A stretch of 64,000 bases of DNA from an uncultured Clostridia bacterium (GCA_947630285.1 CANRHD010000007.1:17881-81880), one strand, 5' to 3'; shown: positions 53,915-62,973, counted from the stretch's first letter. Numbers and translations are program-made. Notes: generated by a model not told the origin, from the sequence alone.

Positions 53915-55483
53915 TTGAAATCAAATAATAAATCTGCGTTAAAGCTTAACAATATTTTTGCCGCAGTCGGAACGCTGTTGCTTTTGTTCGTATATCCTCT
54001 TTTTATGGGGAATAAATATTTTAATATAACCTTGTCGAAGTTTGCGTTCTTTACTCTGGTTTCCGTCATCTTTGCGTTCCTGTGCTTTTTCTCAACGAGC
54101 GACAGCGTGTCGCAAAAGGCTCAAAAGAATAAGTCGGGTTTAAGGCAGAGGATATTAAAAACGGATATAACCGATGCGTCGTACCTCGCTTTGCTGGTTT
54201 TCGGCGCCGTAACGGTGTGCGTCAGCGGTATGGGGAAAAGCGCATTTTTAGGCAATGACGGCAGATATATGGGCTACGGCTTTTTTCTTGCCGCCGGCTT
54301 GGCGTATTATTTTATTTCAAGGTACAATATATTAAAGGAATATCAGCTTTTCGCCTTTGAGCTTTCAATGGCTCTGGCGTGTATTTTAGGGCTTGTTCAG
54401 GCGTGCGGAATTGATTTGTTCAATCTGATTTCTCCCATTGCGGATTACCAAAAGGAAATTTTTATCTCCACTTTCGGAAATATTGATATTTTCTCCGCTT
54501 TCCTTTCAATCTCTCTGCCCGTTTCGATGTATATGATTTGCTTTAGGCAGAGCGAAGGAAAGTACGGCTTTGTATATTTCATCACCGCCGTTTTGGGCTT
54601 TGCCGGTCTTTTCCTGTCAAACAGCGACAGCGGATATTTGGGCATTTTTGCGGCATTTTTCGTAATATGCCTGCTTTCGTTTAAAAGCGCACGGAGCTTT
54701 CGCCGCTTCAACGGCCTCTGCCTGTTATTTTTCCTGTTGGCGTTTTTGTACGGCACGCTTTATAAGCTCAACATCATAAAAAGGGAAATGTCCTTTTTCT
54801 CACAGCTTGTAACGCAAACCAAAGTCGTTTATATAGGTATGGCGTTGTTCTTTGTAACTTCGCTGTTGTTCACGGCCGTTAAAATCAACGGCAAAGCGCT
54901 GAAGGCTTTAAAGATAATATTTGTTACGGTTTCTGCGGCGCTGGCGTTTTCCGTTTTGTTTGCAATCATTTATTTTACAAAAATCAACACCGAATTTGAC
55001 CTCGGTTCTTTTTCAAATTATTTCAGATTTAACGACCGCTGGGGTACAAACAGGGGCTTTGTGTGGAGAATTTACCTTGAGCTTTATAACGGACTGCCCT
55101 TGTCGCAGAAGCTTTTCGGCTGCGGTCAGGATTGCCTTGCCAACGCATTGACAAAGGAGCTTTTTAACGAGATGCTCGCTTACGGCAACTACACAAATAA
55201 CGCCCACAACGAATATTTGCAGTACCTTGTTTCAATCGGTATATTCGGCCTCGCCTCATACCTTACCTTTGTAATTTCGGCGGTTGTAAGGCTTTTTAAG
55301 GATAAAAAAACTTCCCTGCTTTCCTCTTGCGTCGCCGTATGTATAATCGCATATCTTGTTCAGGCGGCGGTAAATATAACACAGCCTATCGTTACACCGC
55401 TTTTGTTCCTGTTTGCGGCCTTCTCCCGTTGCGAAAAGGAGCTGACATCAGACCGTGACGCCGAAAAAGCAAAAAAACAGTAA
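53915..55483 (+). CDS. O-antigen ligase/polymerase-like membrane protein
   Basis: 522 residues, about twelve hydrophobic helices, with a large loop (about 350-430) that carries NRGFVWRIYLELYNGLP and NNAHNEYLQYLVSIGIFGL, the Wzy_C/WaaL loop pattern (R..W..., HNxxLxxxxxxGxxG). These proteins join or polymerise glycan chains on undecaprenyl carriers, or attach sugars to wall polymers or proteins. The start is TTG 53915, with AGGTGG 6 nt upstream. No other polysaccharide genes adjoin. Confidence 0.88.
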   Translation: MKSNNKSALKLNNIFAAVGTLLLLFVYPLFMGNKYFNITLSKFAFFTLVSVIFAFLCFFSTSDSVSQKAQKNKSGLRQRILKTDITDASYLALLVFGAVTVCVSGMGKSAFLGNDGRYMGYGFFLAAGLAYYFISRYNILKEYQLFAFELSMALACILGLVQACGIDLFNLISPIADYQKEIFISTFGNIDIFSAFLSISLPVSMYMICFRQSEGKYGFVYFITAVLGFAGLFLSNSDSGYLGIFAAFFVICLLSFKSARSFRRFNGLCLLFFLLAFLYGTLYKLNIIKREMSFFSQLVTQTKVVYIGMALFFVTSLLFTAVKINGKALKALKIIFVTVSAALAFSVLFAIIYFTKINTEFDLGSFSNYFRFNDRWGTNRGFVWRIYLELYNGLPLSQKLFGCGQDCLANALTKELFNEMLAYGNYTNNAHNEYLQYLVSIGIFGLASYLTFVISAVVRLFKDKKTSLLSSCVAVCIIAYLVQAAVNITQPIVTPLLFLFAAFSRCEKELTSDRDAEKAKKQ

Positions 55484-55505
55484 AATCTTTTAAACATAAA
55501 AACAG

Positions 55506-55552
55506 AGCCGATGATTTATGAGGTTTCCCGTAAATCATCGGCTGTCTTTTTT
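55506..55552 (+). terminator. Terminator between convergent genes
   Basis: AGCCGATGATTTA (55506-55518) pairs perfectly with TAAATCATCGGCT (55531-55543), then G TCTTTTTT. The stem may also stop the converging MATE transcript. Confidence 0.9.
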
Positions 55553-55596
55553 AATCAATATTAAGGCGTTTTCAAAATCACGCCGTTATTTTATTT

Positions 55597-56964
55597 TCAG
55601 ACCTCGGCGGCTTTGCCGATACCTTTTGAAAGCTCCTTGAATTTTCTGCGCTTGCCGAGATAAATTACCGCAAGGGGAATATCTGCAAGCAACCAGGCGG
55701 CAGGCGCCGCATAGCATACGGCGTTAAAGCCGATTACGGGCGTCAAGACAAAAGCTACCGTAAGCCTTCCGAAAAATTCTCCTGCGCCGGCAATGGTGTT
55801 GGAATAAGTAAAGCCAAGACCCTGTAGGGTGTTCCTCAGCACAAACAGCACGGCGACGAGAGAATAGCATTGAGCGGTTGCAATTAAATACCTGTTCGCC
55901 GCAAAAAGTATTTCGTCGTTCATCTCTTTCATAAACAGCTTGACAACGGGCATACCTATGGTTAAAAGCGTCAGGCTCATAATAACGGAAACAAGCAGGT
56001 CAAGGATAAATATTTTCCTTACGGACTTAATAATTCTTTCGTAATTTTCAGCGCCGAAGTTTTGGCCGACAAAGGTTTGGGTCGCCACGCCCAGACCGCT
56101 CATAGGTATGTTTGTCAGGTTTTCTACTCTGCCTGCGGCGGTAAACCCGGCCATTACATTTGCACCGAATGAGTTTACAGCGCTTTGCAGACACATAGAG
56201 CCTATCGAGGTTATGGTAAATTGCAGGGAAACGGGTATGCCGAGTTTGAGTTGCCGAAAAGCGGTTTTGGGGTTGAATTTTAAATCTTTGGGGCGTATGT
56301 CAATATCGGGATTGAATTTGAATATGTAAATACCCGTAAGCAACGCCGCAGTAAGATGCGATATAAGCGTTGCAAGCGCCGCACCCTCAACGCCCCAGCC
56401 GAGGGATTTTACAAACAGCAAATCGAGAATAAAGTTTACTATAACGCTAACTATAAAAAAATACAGCGGCTTTTTGCTTTCGCCGACGGCCCTTGAAATT
56501 GCCGTAAAGTTGTTTGACAGCATCTGAAACGGGATACCGAAATAGAGTATGTTAACATATGCCGAAGAAGTGCCGAGAATTTCCTGCGGAGTGCCGATAA
56601 GCTTTAACAGCGGAGTTGAAACGGCGTGTGCTATGATAACGAGTATCACGCCGATAAGAAAGGCGAGCGTAATACTGCCGCCGGCATAGTGCGACGCTCT
56701 CTCCCTGTCCCTTGCGCCGAAAGCTTGGGCAACGGGAATTGTAAATCCGCTTGTAAGCCCCAAAGCGGCGCCGATTATAAAGGAGTTAATAGCGCCCACT
56801 CCGCCGACTGCGGCAAGGGCGTTTGTGCTGACATACCGCCCGACGATTATATTATCTACAAGCGAATAATTGTACTGTAAAAGAGAGGAAAGCATTATCG
56901 GAAAAGCAAAAAACAATATGCTTTTTATTGCGCTTCCTTCGAGCATGGAATTTTGTGCTTTCAT
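55597..56964 (-). CDS. MATE family efflux transporter
   Basis: 455 residues from ATG 56964 (AGAGGTG upstream; an in-frame GTG at 56976 would add four). Twelve membrane helices in two similar halves. The beginning FFAFPIMLSSLLQYNYSLVDNIIVGRYV and FGARDRERASHYAGG are typical of the DinF/NorM-like branch. It exports drugs or metabolites using a cation gradient; the substrate is unknown. Confidence 0.94.
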   Translation of the reverse strand: MKAQNSMLEGSAIKSILFFAFPIMLSSLLQYNYSLVDNIIVGRYVSTNALAAVGGVGAINSFIIGAALGLTSGFTIPVAQAFGARDRERASHYAGGSITLAFLIGVILVIIAHAVSTPLLKLIGTPQEILGTSSAYVNILYFGIPFQMLSNNFTAISRAVGESKKPLYFFIVSVIVNFILDLLFVKSLGWGVEGAALATLISHLTAALLTGIYIFKFNPDIDIRPKDLKFNPKTAFRQLKLGIPVSLQFTITSIGSMCLQSAVNSFGANVMAGFTAAGRVENLTNIPMSGLGVATQTFVGQNFGAENYERIIKSVRKIFILDLLVSVIMSLTLLTIGMPVVKLFMKEMNDEILFAANRYLIATAQCYSLVAVLFVLRNTLQGLGFTYSNTIAGAGEFFGRLTVAFVLTPVIGFNAVCYAAPAAWLLADIPLAVIYLGKRRKFKELSKGIGKAAEV

Positions 56965-56998
56965 TAAGCAAAACACCTCTTATGTATTTTTTAAAAGT

Positions 56999-57026
56999 AT
57001 TATATAGCTTTTTGCGTATAATGCAA
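56999..57026 (-). promoter_or_regulatory. Sigma-A promoter of the MATE gene
   Basis: Minus strand TTGCAT (57026-57021), 16 bp, TATAAT (57004-56999). Confidence 0.75.
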
Positions 57027-57054
57027 TATAAAAAATAAAAAAATTCGATTTTTA

Positions 57055-57082
57055 TTGATAAAGCGGAATTTTGTGTTAGAAT
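57055..57082 (+). promoter_or_regulatory. Sigma-A promoter of the nitroreductase
   Basis: TTGATA (57055-57060), 16 bp, TAGAAT (57077-57082) with extended TGT. Confidence 0.7.
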
Positions 57083-57113
57083 ATTGATATAAAAAGGGAA
57101 AGGAGTTTTGCAT

Positions 57114-57887
57114 ATGTCGGGAAATCACAGGGTATTGTTAAACAGCGAAAAATGTATAGGCTGTGGGCTGTGTGCTTCGGACTGCGTTGCAAGCTGTATA
57201 AAAATCCAAAACGGCAAAGCGACGGCAGGGCAGGAGGGCTGTATTGCCTGCGGTCACTGCGAGGCTGTTTGTCCGCAGTCGGCAATAGTTTTAACGGGAT
57301 TTGAGGAAGAAAGCGAAAGCTTCAATACGCAAACAAGGCTTGATCCGCAGGAGCTTTTGCAGGCAATACGCACACGCAGAAGCATAAGAAATTTTGATAA
57401 TAAAGAGATAGACAGGGATATTGTCGATATGATCATCGAGGCAGGCAGACTTGCCCCGACTGGTTCAAACTCGCAGAATACCTGCTTTATTGTGCTTGAC
57501 AAAAGCAAAAACGAGCTTGAAAAAAGCGCAGTAAAGCTGTTCCGAAGCTTAACCGGTATTGCAAAGCCGTTTTCAAAGTTTTTGAGCAGGGTCGATATTG
57601 ACGACAGCTTTTTCTTTAAAAAAGCGCCGTTGGTAATTGTGCTGACGGGTAACAGCGTAAACGCCTCTTTGGCGGCCGAAAATATGGCTTTTATGGCGGA
57701 GGCAAACGGACTCGGCGCTTTATTCAGCGGATTTTTTACGGTTTGCGCCAACAGCGTGCCGAAGATCAAAAAAACGCTCGGTATGAAAAGAGGGGAAAAG
57801 GCGGTAACGACGCTGGTAATAGGTTATCCCAAGGTAAAATATTACAGAACCGCACGCAGGGAGAAAGCAAGAGTGAGGAGAGTTTAG
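57114..57887 (+). CDS. Ferredoxin-nitroreductase fusion
   Basis: 257 residues from ATG 57114 (AAAGGAG upstream). Two 4Fe-4S motifs sit at the start, CIGCGLCASDCVASC and CIACGHCEAVCP (about 14-57). A nitroreductase domain (TRRSIRNFDNKEID, about 85-98; GRLAPTGSNSQN) binds FMN. The built-in ferredoxin suggests reduction with low-potential electrons. The C-terminus is basic. Substrate unknown; such proteins reduce nitro compounds, quinones or flavins in anaerobes. Confidence 0.93.
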   Translation: MSGNHRVLLNSEKCIGCGLCASDCVASCIKIQNGKATAGQEGCIACGHCEAVCPQSAIVLTGFEEESESFNTQTRLDPQELLQAIRTRRSIRNFDNKEIDRDIVDMIIEAGRLAPTGSNSQNTCFIVLDKSKNELEKSAVKLFRSLTGIAKPFSKFLSRVDIDDSFFFKKAPLVIVLTGNSVNASLAAENMAFMAEANGLGALFSGFFTVCANSVPKIKKTLGMKRGEKAVTTLVIGYPKVKYYRTARREKARVRRV

Positions 57888-57948
57888 CCTGCCTGCCGCC
57901 TGCGGCAAAAATTCATCTTAAAAATTTGATAAATTTCTGAAAATAAAC

Positions 57949-57977
57949 TTGACATATAGGAATTATACGGCTATAAT
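57949..57977 (+). promoter_or_regulatory. Perfect consensus promoter of the tRNA pair
   Basis: TTGACA (57949-57954), 17 bp, TATAAT (57972-57977). It fits a stable-RNA promoter; the first tRNA begins 20 nt later. Confidence 0.92.
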
Positions 57978-57996
57978 ATTAAAGCGGTTTGGATAG

Positions 57997-58073
57997 GGGC
58001 CAATAGCTCAGTTGGTTAGAGCATCCGGCTCATAACCGGACGGTCCGGGGTTCGAGTCCCTGTTGGCCCACCA
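57997..58073 (+). tRNA. tRNA-Met (CAT)
   Basis: A 77-nt cloverleaf: acceptor GGGCCAA / TTGGCCC, D-arm AGCTCAGTTGG, anticodon stem TCCGG / CCGGA with loop CTCATAA, T-arm GGTTCGAGTCC, encoded CCA end. The CAT anticodon may be elongator Met or lysidine-modified Ile2; Met is favoured. Confidence 0.92.
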
Positions 58074-58096
58074 CTGTTTAAACTGCGTGATATTGT

Positions 58097-58172
58097 AGGG
58101 GTATAGCTCAGTTGGTAGAGCAGCGGTCTCCAAAACCGCGTGCCGAGGGTTCAAGTCCTTCTGCCCCTGCCA
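58097..58172 (+). tRNA. tRNA-Trp (CCA)
   Basis: A 76-nt cloverleaf: acceptor AGGGGTA / TGCCCCT, anticodon stem GCGGT / ACCGC with loop CTCCAAA, T-arm GGTTCAAGTCC, encoded CCA. It is 23 nt after tRNA-Met in one transcript. Confidence 0.96.
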
Positions 58173-58216
58173 AAAAGAAAAGGAAGAAGCCTTGTGCTTC
58201 TTCCTTTTCTTTTTGA
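58173..58216 (+). terminator. Terminator of the tRNA operon
   Basis: A very long perfect stem: 58172-58190 pairs with 58196-58214 (19 bp, loop CTTGT). The A-rich arm and T-rich arm make it work on both strands, so it may also stop the minus-strand redox cluster. Confidence 0.92.
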
Positions 58217-58288
58217 TATAGAGAATCTTGCCCGAAAAAAACATCAATTTGCGGCGGTGTTTTCGCCGGATTTTTGCTCTTTCTTTGT

Positions 58289-58993
58289 TTACTGCGGTAC
58301 AAATTTTGACTGCTGTTGGCGCATGATTTTGGAAACATAGTATCCCAACACGGCGAAAAATAAGAAAATTGCGACATAATCCAGCAGGAATAGAGCAAGC
58401 GGTTCATCAAAATCAAAGAAAACGAAGTGGACTCGCAGGAGCAAAAACTCACCAAAATCCCTTTTCACGAACGCATACGCACCGTATGCGGCAACTAAAG
58501 CCGCCATACTCCGGAGCGTCCATTTCCTATATTTAGAGGGCTTCTTTGTGAGCTTCCTTGCCATGCTCATGATTCCGCCCCAGTGCAGTCCAAGGTGCAA
58601 AGACATGAACACAAATCCCCAGTATGCCGAAAGCATGTGAACCGTCTGCGCCGTCATTTGTCCGCCCCGGCTACCGAGAAACGAAAAGACCGTGCGGGAA
58701 AGCAAAATGCCGCTGATCATCGAGCCGCACATGGAAAGTAAGATAAGCAGGACAAGGACGGTTTGTAGAATACGGTAGGGGGTATATCGTCTGCGAAAGA
58801 TGCCTTTGCACCATTTTCGGTTCAGAATATGATGCAGGACAAACAGTGCAAACATTCCAACTCCAAGCCACTCGTGAACCGCTTCCCCTATGGTGGGATT
58901 GTCCCCGTACACCAAGCTGTATGCCATTAAAAGCAACAGAGTGGCGATCATGAGAATGTCGGCAATAATTTTCAAAATCTGCTTCGATTTCAT
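58289..58993 (-). CDS. DUF4405-type multi-helix membrane protein
   Basis: 234 residues, about six helices. The pattern IGEAVHEWLGVGMFALFVLHHILNR and VHMLSAYWGFVFMSLHLGLHW shows spaced His residues (His in helices 2 and 4), which suggests a cytochrome b-like haem-binding four-helix core, as in DUF4405 proteins. The start ATG 58993 abuts the alcohol dehydrogenase stop (TAG-ATG). In this cluster it may link the soluble oxidoreductases to the membrane; haem binding is inferred. Confidence 0.8.
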   Translation of the reverse strand: MKSKQILKIIADILMIATLLLLMAYSLVYGDNPTIGEAVHEWLGVGMFALFVLHHILNRKWCKGIFRRRYTPYRILQTVLVLLILLSMCGSMISGILLSRTVFSFLGSRGGQMTAQTVHMLSAYWGFVFMSLHLGLHWGGIMSMARKLTKKPSKYRKWTLRSMAALVAAYGAYAFVKRDFGEFLLLRVHFVFFDFDEPLALFLLDYVAIFLFFAVLGYYVSKIMRQQQSKFVPQ

Positions 58994-60154
58994 CTATCTG
59001 CACGCATGGAGAACCGCCAGCAGTTCGTCCTTCGTAAATTTTTTGCAGCAGCCGCCCGTGAGAACGGTGCTGTCTGCGACAGCCTTATAGTCCGTATCGA
59101 CCGGAATGCCCATTTCCGCAAATGTCATAGGCAGACCGACTTCTTTGATGAACGATGCAAGGGCGTCAATAAAAGCGTCTGCCAGCTCTGCTTCCGTCTT
59201 TCCGGCAGGATCAACGCCCCAAACATTCAAGGCGAGACGAGCAAACTGCGGTGCGGCCTCCGGGAGCATGTGCCTGTAGAGGACGGGGTGGATCACCGCC
59301 AGCCCCTGCCCGTGGTTGCAGTTCGTGTATGCGCCGAGCTGATGTTCCAGCATGTGCGCCTGAAAATCCGTGACCTTGCCGATTTTTAAGATGCCGTTTT
59401 CGCCCATGGCCGCCGCCCATACAAGCTCGCTGCGCACACCTATATCCTGCGGATTTTTCAGCGTCGCCCGGAGGTTGCGGATGATATTGCGTTGGCAGGC
59501 TTCATTGATCTCGTCGGAGAGGTTCGTTTCCCTTGGCGTACCCATGTAGGTTTTCATACAGTGGGAAAGGGCGTCAAAAGCGCCGGAAACAACCTGACTT
59601 ATAGGCATCGTCATGGTATAAGCCGGATCGAGGATGGCAAAATCGTAAAATGCGCCCCACAGTGGGCCCTTGACCTTCTTTTCTTCATTTGTAATGACTG
59701 CGCCGTTGTTCATTTCCGCACCGGTGCCGAAAGCCGTCACCACCGCACCCATTGGGATAAACGCCGCAGGGCCGCCGTGCTGCACGGTTTCCAGTTCCCA
59801 CAGGTCGGCATCGGTTTTTGCCTGCGCCGATACCACCTTGCAGCAGTCGATGACGCTGCCGCCGCCCACGGCTAAAATGAAATCGATCTCATTCTCGCAG
59901 GCAAGGCGAGCGCCTTCCTGCACTTTGGCGTAAGTGGGATTCGACATGATGCCGGTAAACTCCGTGACATTTTTTCCGCAAGCTCGGAGAAGTCCCATCA
60001 GTTCATCGTAAACGCCGTTTCGCTTGACAGAGCCGCCGCCGTAGGCCAGCATTACATTCTTACCGACCTTTGCAAGCTCTGCAGGCAGATTCTTTTCCGC
60101 CGCTTTTTCTCCAAAATAAACCGTTACGGGATAACGGTATGTAAAGCTGTTCAT
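58994..60154 (-). CDS. Iron-containing alcohol dehydrogenase
   Basis: 386 residues of the group III (BDH/YqhD-like) family: NAD(P) motif VGGGSVIDCCK (about 98-108), FGTGAEMNNGAV, and metal-ligand His residues in HMLEHQLGAYTNCNHGQGLAVIHP (about 265-288). It reduces aldehydes or butyraldehyde-type substrates with NAD(P)H. The composition is GC-richer than the genes left of the tRNAs. ATG 60154 has AAGGAGG upstream. Confidence 0.94.
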   Translation of the reverse strand: MNSFTYRYPVTVYFGEKAAEKNLPAELAKVGKNVMLAYGGGSVKRNGVYDELMGLLRACGKNVTEFTGIMSNPTYAKVQEGARLACENEIDFILAVGGGSVIDCCKVVSAQAKTDADLWELETVQHGGPAAFIPMGAVVTAFGTGAEMNNGAVITNEEKKVKGPLWGAFYDFAILDPAYTMTMPISQVVSGAFDALSHCMKTYMGTPRETNLSDEINEACQRNIIRNLRATLKNPQDIGVRSELVWAAAMGENGILKIGKVTDFQAHMLEHQLGAYTNCNHGQGLAVIHPVLYRHMLPEAAPQFARLALNVWGVDPAGKTEAELADAFIDALASFIKEVGLPMTFAEMGIPVDTDYKAVADSTVLTGGCCKKFTKDELLAVLHACR

Positions 60155-60358
60155 AGCCCTTGAACCTCCTTATACTAATTTTTGATAAAAAACTTAAAAG
60201 TTTTTTATTTGGCAGGCGTAAAAGCGCCTGACAACCGCATAAAATGCGGGCAAAAATGCCGTGCAATACTGATTTTAACAAAGCCGTTGGCTTTGCCGAA
60301 TGAAGCTTTGCTGCATGATTAAAACATGAAATATTTTATGTTTTAATCAAAAACAGTA
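60155..60358. other. Intergenic region with nested inverted repeats
   Basis: It holds several dyads: AAAAAACTTAAAAGTTTTTT (about 60187-60206), GGCAGGCGTAAAAGCGCCTG, GCAAAGCC-type hairpin and a 32-nt near-palindrome (60317-60348) built on GATTAAAACAT / ATGTTTTAATC. Outer arms AATACTGATTTT (60265-60276) and AAAAACAGTATT (60349-60360) are inverted repeats with one mismatch. This could be the terminator of the EFR1 transcript or a small transposable remnant. Confidence 0.5.
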
Positions 60359-61120
60359 TTATCGAGTGGTTTTCGGATTGTAATATTGTCCGTGTCCGAT
60401 GGTAGCCTTTGTATAGGCAATAGCATTTTCGGGGCAAATATGCAGGCAGCCGAGGCAGAGCGCACAGCTTGTCCTGTTCCAAATGGGATGCCCGTCCGTC
60501 ATCGTGATTGCTTTCAGCGGACATTGTGCCGCACACTTGCCGCACCCCACGCACTTGTCACTGACAGTGAAATTCTTTGTGCGGCTTGCCCCTTTATACG
60601 CTTTTTTCATCATCATAAGCATCGGCGCAGGCCATTCTTCCTTGATCCGGATGCGCTTCTTTTCCAAAATGTCAGCTATGACGCCGCCGAGCAATTCGTC
60701 CGCTTTATCGAGCGCCGACTGCACATACTCCTGATCGGTAAGATCAAAGTTCGGCACCCAGTTATCCACGGATTGCAGCAGAAAGTCTGCGTCCTGCTCT
60801 CTGCCGGTTTTTTTGCGGAGAATCTTTGCAAGCTCAGCAGCGACATTTCCATAATGGAAGCCGTAGGTGTCTACGGTATAGACATAGTTGCTGCTGTCCA
60901 GCCGAATTTCCGCCTGTTGGAGAAAATCCGCCACAATGGACGGTAGAACACCAAAATAGGTGGGCAGAACAAAGCCAAGCGCTTCGTTCGGTTCAGGCAG
61001 GATGTGGAAATCTCCGCTTTGATAGGCGGCGCTCAGCGACACAACTCGATCCGCCGTTTTTGCCGCAATCTGTTCTGCCGCATATTTGCAGTTACCCGTA
61101 GATGAAAAATAAAAAATCAC
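60359..61120 (-). CDS. EFR1-type flavodoxin-ferredoxin fusion
   Basis: 253 residues from GTG 61120 (GAGGA 6 nt upstream). The frame is open to 61198, but that would run into the preceding gene. An N-terminal flavodoxin-like fold (FYFSSTGNCKYAAEQIA, about 3-19) is followed by two 4Fe-4S motifs near the C-terminus: CVGCGKCAAQCP and CALCLGCLHICP. This 'EFR1 family ferrodoxin' architecture is common in gut anaerobes. It is an electron carrier or reductase; the partner is probably in this cluster. Confidence 0.9.
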   Translation of the reverse strand: MIFYFSSTGNCKYAAEQIAAKTADRVVSLSAAYQSGDFHILPEPNEALGFVLPTYFGVLPSIVADFLQQAEIRLDSSNYVYTVDTYGFHYGNVAAELAKILRKKTGREQDADFLLQSVDNWVPNFDLTDQEYVQSALDKADELLGGVIADILEKKRIRIKEEWPAPMLMMMKKAYKGASRTKNFTVSDKCVGCGKCAAQCPLKAITMTDGHPIWNRTSCALCLGCLHICPENAIAYTKATIGHGQYYNPKTTR

Positions 61121-61151
61121 TTTCTGTCCTCGCTTTCTCGGAACGATATAT

Positions 61152-62000
61152 TTATTTGGCGAAACGCCCGTGAAGCGCCCGGACAAAGTTCGGATCAAAA
61201 TGGTTCACGATCTCGCTGTGGCCGATGTCGAGAGGCGTGATGGCCGCCATTTCCTCGTCGGTCAGGCTGAAATTCCAGATGTCGAAATTCTGCATCATGC
61301 GCTCCCGGTGGGTGGATTTTGGGATCACGACCACGCCCCGCTGCATGTTCCAGCGAAGGGCGACCTGCGCTGCGCTCTTGCCGTACTTTGCGCCGATCTC
61401 GGTCAGTACCGAGTGGGTGAAGATCCCGTGCTTGCCTTCCGCAAACGGGCCCCAGGCTTCCGGCTGTACTTCGTATTCTTGCATAAGGGAAAGGGCGTCC
61501 GGCTGTTGGAAGAATGGATGCAGCTCCACCTGATTCACCATCGGCAGGACTTCCACCGTCTCGCAGAAATCCGCCAACACATGGGGATAGAAGTTGCAGA
61601 CACCGATGGCACGAATGCGGCCCTCCTTGTAAAGTTCTTCCAGCGCACGCCACGCACCGTAGTAGTCGCCCATGGGCTGGTGCAGGAGATACAGATCGAG
61701 GTATTCCAGCCCCAGCTTTTGAAGCGAGCTTTCAAACGCTTTCTTTGCACCCTCGTAGCCGGAATCCGACACCCACAGCTTGGTGGTGATGAACAGGTCG
61801 TCCCGGCAGGCGCCGCTCTTTTTCAGCGCATTGCCGACCGCTTCCTCGTTTCCGTAGGACGCCGCCGTGTCGATCAGCCGATAGCCCACGCTGATGGCGT
61901 CCAGAACCGCCTGCTCGCACACCTTTGGGTCTTGCACCTGAAAGACGCCGAAGCCCTCCATAGGCATTTTCACGCCGTTGCTTAACATCGTGTATTCCAT
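61152..62000 (-). CDS. Aldo/keto reductase 1
   Basis: 282 residues from ATG 62000 (GGAGGG upstream; the frame extends to 62027). AKR fold: DTAASYGNEEAVG (about 41-53) with catalytic Asp and Tyr, KLWVSD, QVELHPF, and the NADPH end VVIPKSTHRERM (about 225). It reduces carbonyls to alcohols. It lies 28 nt behind aldo/keto reductase 2 and is alike in layout, suggesting duplication. Confidence 0.94.
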   Translation of the reverse strand: MEYTMLSNGVKMPMEGFGVFQVQDPKVCEQAVLDAISVGYRLIDTAASYGNEEAVGNALKKSGACRDDLFITTKLWVSDSGYEGAKKAFESSLQKLGLEYLDLYLLHQPMGDYYGAWRALEELYKEGRIRAIGVCNFYPHVLADFCETVEVLPMVNQVELHPFFQQPDALSLMQEYEVQPEAWGPFAEGKHGIFTHSVLTEIGAKYGKSAAQVALRWNMQRGVVVIPKSTHRERMMQNFDIWNFSLTDEEMAAITPLDIGHSEIVNHFDPNFVRALHGRFAK

Positions 62001-62028
62001 GATAAAATCCCTCCTGTCAGTTCCCAAA

Positions 62029-62868
62029 TCAAAGGTCGGGCCCCAGCTCCATATTTGCGTAAGCTGCGATCATTTCCGGCGTTGCCGTGTAGTACCGTTT
62101 GTTTTTGTTTACCTTTGCGATTTCCGCCATATCTTCCTCGGTAAGCGCAAAATCGAAAATGTCGAAGTTATCTCGGATGTGATCGGGATTTTTGGAGCCG
62201 GGGATCACCACATTGCCGCTCTGAATGTGCCAGCGCAGAATGATCTGGGCGCCCGACTTTCCGTACTTTTTCGCAAGTTCCGTGAATATCGCTTCTTCCC
62301 GTAGGCTCTTGTCGCCGTGGCCCAGCGGATACCATGCCATCAGCCCCAGACTAGTTTCGGCAAGAAGCTTTTTCAGCTCGGTCTGTGGATAGTACGGATG
62401 GGCCTCCACCTGAACGACCTGGGGTTTCAGTTCCATGGTGTCAATGGCTTCCCGTAAAAGCTCATCAGGGAAGTTGGAAAGCCCGATGGCCTTCACCTTG
62501 CCGGCCTTGACCGCTTTTTCGATGTTCCGATAGCCCTCTCGCCAGTTGGCGGTAGGCTGGTGTAGGAACAGCAGGTCGATATAGTCCGTGCCGAGCCGGG
62601 CGAGGGTTTCGTCTACCGCCGTTTCCTTTTCATAGACCGTAGGCCACAGCTTGGTGACGAGGAAAATGTCCTCTCTCTTGACGCCGCTTTTCTTGATACC
62701 TCGGCCTGTGCCGCTCTCGTTCATATAGCCGTTTGCCGTGTCGATCAGGCGAACGCCGCTCTTGAGTGCGCTCTCCACCGACGCCTCCGCCTCTGCCGGG
62801 GACATCATAAACACGCCGATTCCGGCCATAGGCATTTTGATTCCGTTATTGAGTGTGATGTATTCCAT
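62029..62868 (-). CDS. Aldo/keto reductase 2
   Basis: 279 residues. DTANGYMNESGTG (about 41-53), TKLWPTVYEK, QVEAHPYYPQ and VVIPGSKNPDHI are the AKR catalytic and cofactor motifs. It is similar to the next gene but clearly divergent, so an old duplication. ATG 62868 with GGAGG. A dyad and a -10-like TAAAAT lie 34-53 bp upstream. Confidence 0.94.
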   Translation of the reverse strand: MEYITLNNGIKMPMAGIGVFMMSPAEAEASVESALKSGVRLIDTANGYMNESGTGRGIKKSGVKREDIFLVTKLWPTVYEKETAVDETLARLGTDYIDLLFLHQPTANWREGYRNIEKAVKAGKVKAIGLSNFPDELLREAIDTMELKPQVVQVEAHPYYPQTELKKLLAETSLGLMAWYPLGHGDKSLREEAIFTELAKKYGKSGAQIILRWHIQSGNVVIPGSKNPDHIRDNFDIFDFALTEEDMAEIAKVNKNKRYYTATPEMIAAYANMELGPDL

Positions 62869-62901
62869 GATAAAGCCTCCTGTGTATTTGTTTGTAATTC
62901 T

Positions 62902-62935
62902 ATTTTAGCCTGCTTTGCAGGTGGGTGGAAGTCTC
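62902..62935 (-). promoter_or_regulatory. Possible MerR-type promoter of the AKR-EFR1-ADH run
   Basis: Minus strand TAAAAT (62907-62902) as -10 and a weak ACTTCC as -35, separated by 19 bp that contain the dyad CCTGC-AAA-GCAGG (62921-62909). A long spacer with a central dyad is the MerR-family layout, and MerR regulators often control aldo/keto reductase genes. No regulator is visible in the window. Confidence 0.4.
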
Positions 62936-62973
62936 GGTTGGTTCAGCAGTTATGACCACAAGTTAGAACTGAT

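Noticed and set aside
61170..61985. Plus-strand open frame opposite the aldo/keto reductase
   Set aside because: An antisense shadow in GC-rich DNA; His/Arg-rich product without motifs, while the minus strand has clear AKR motifs.
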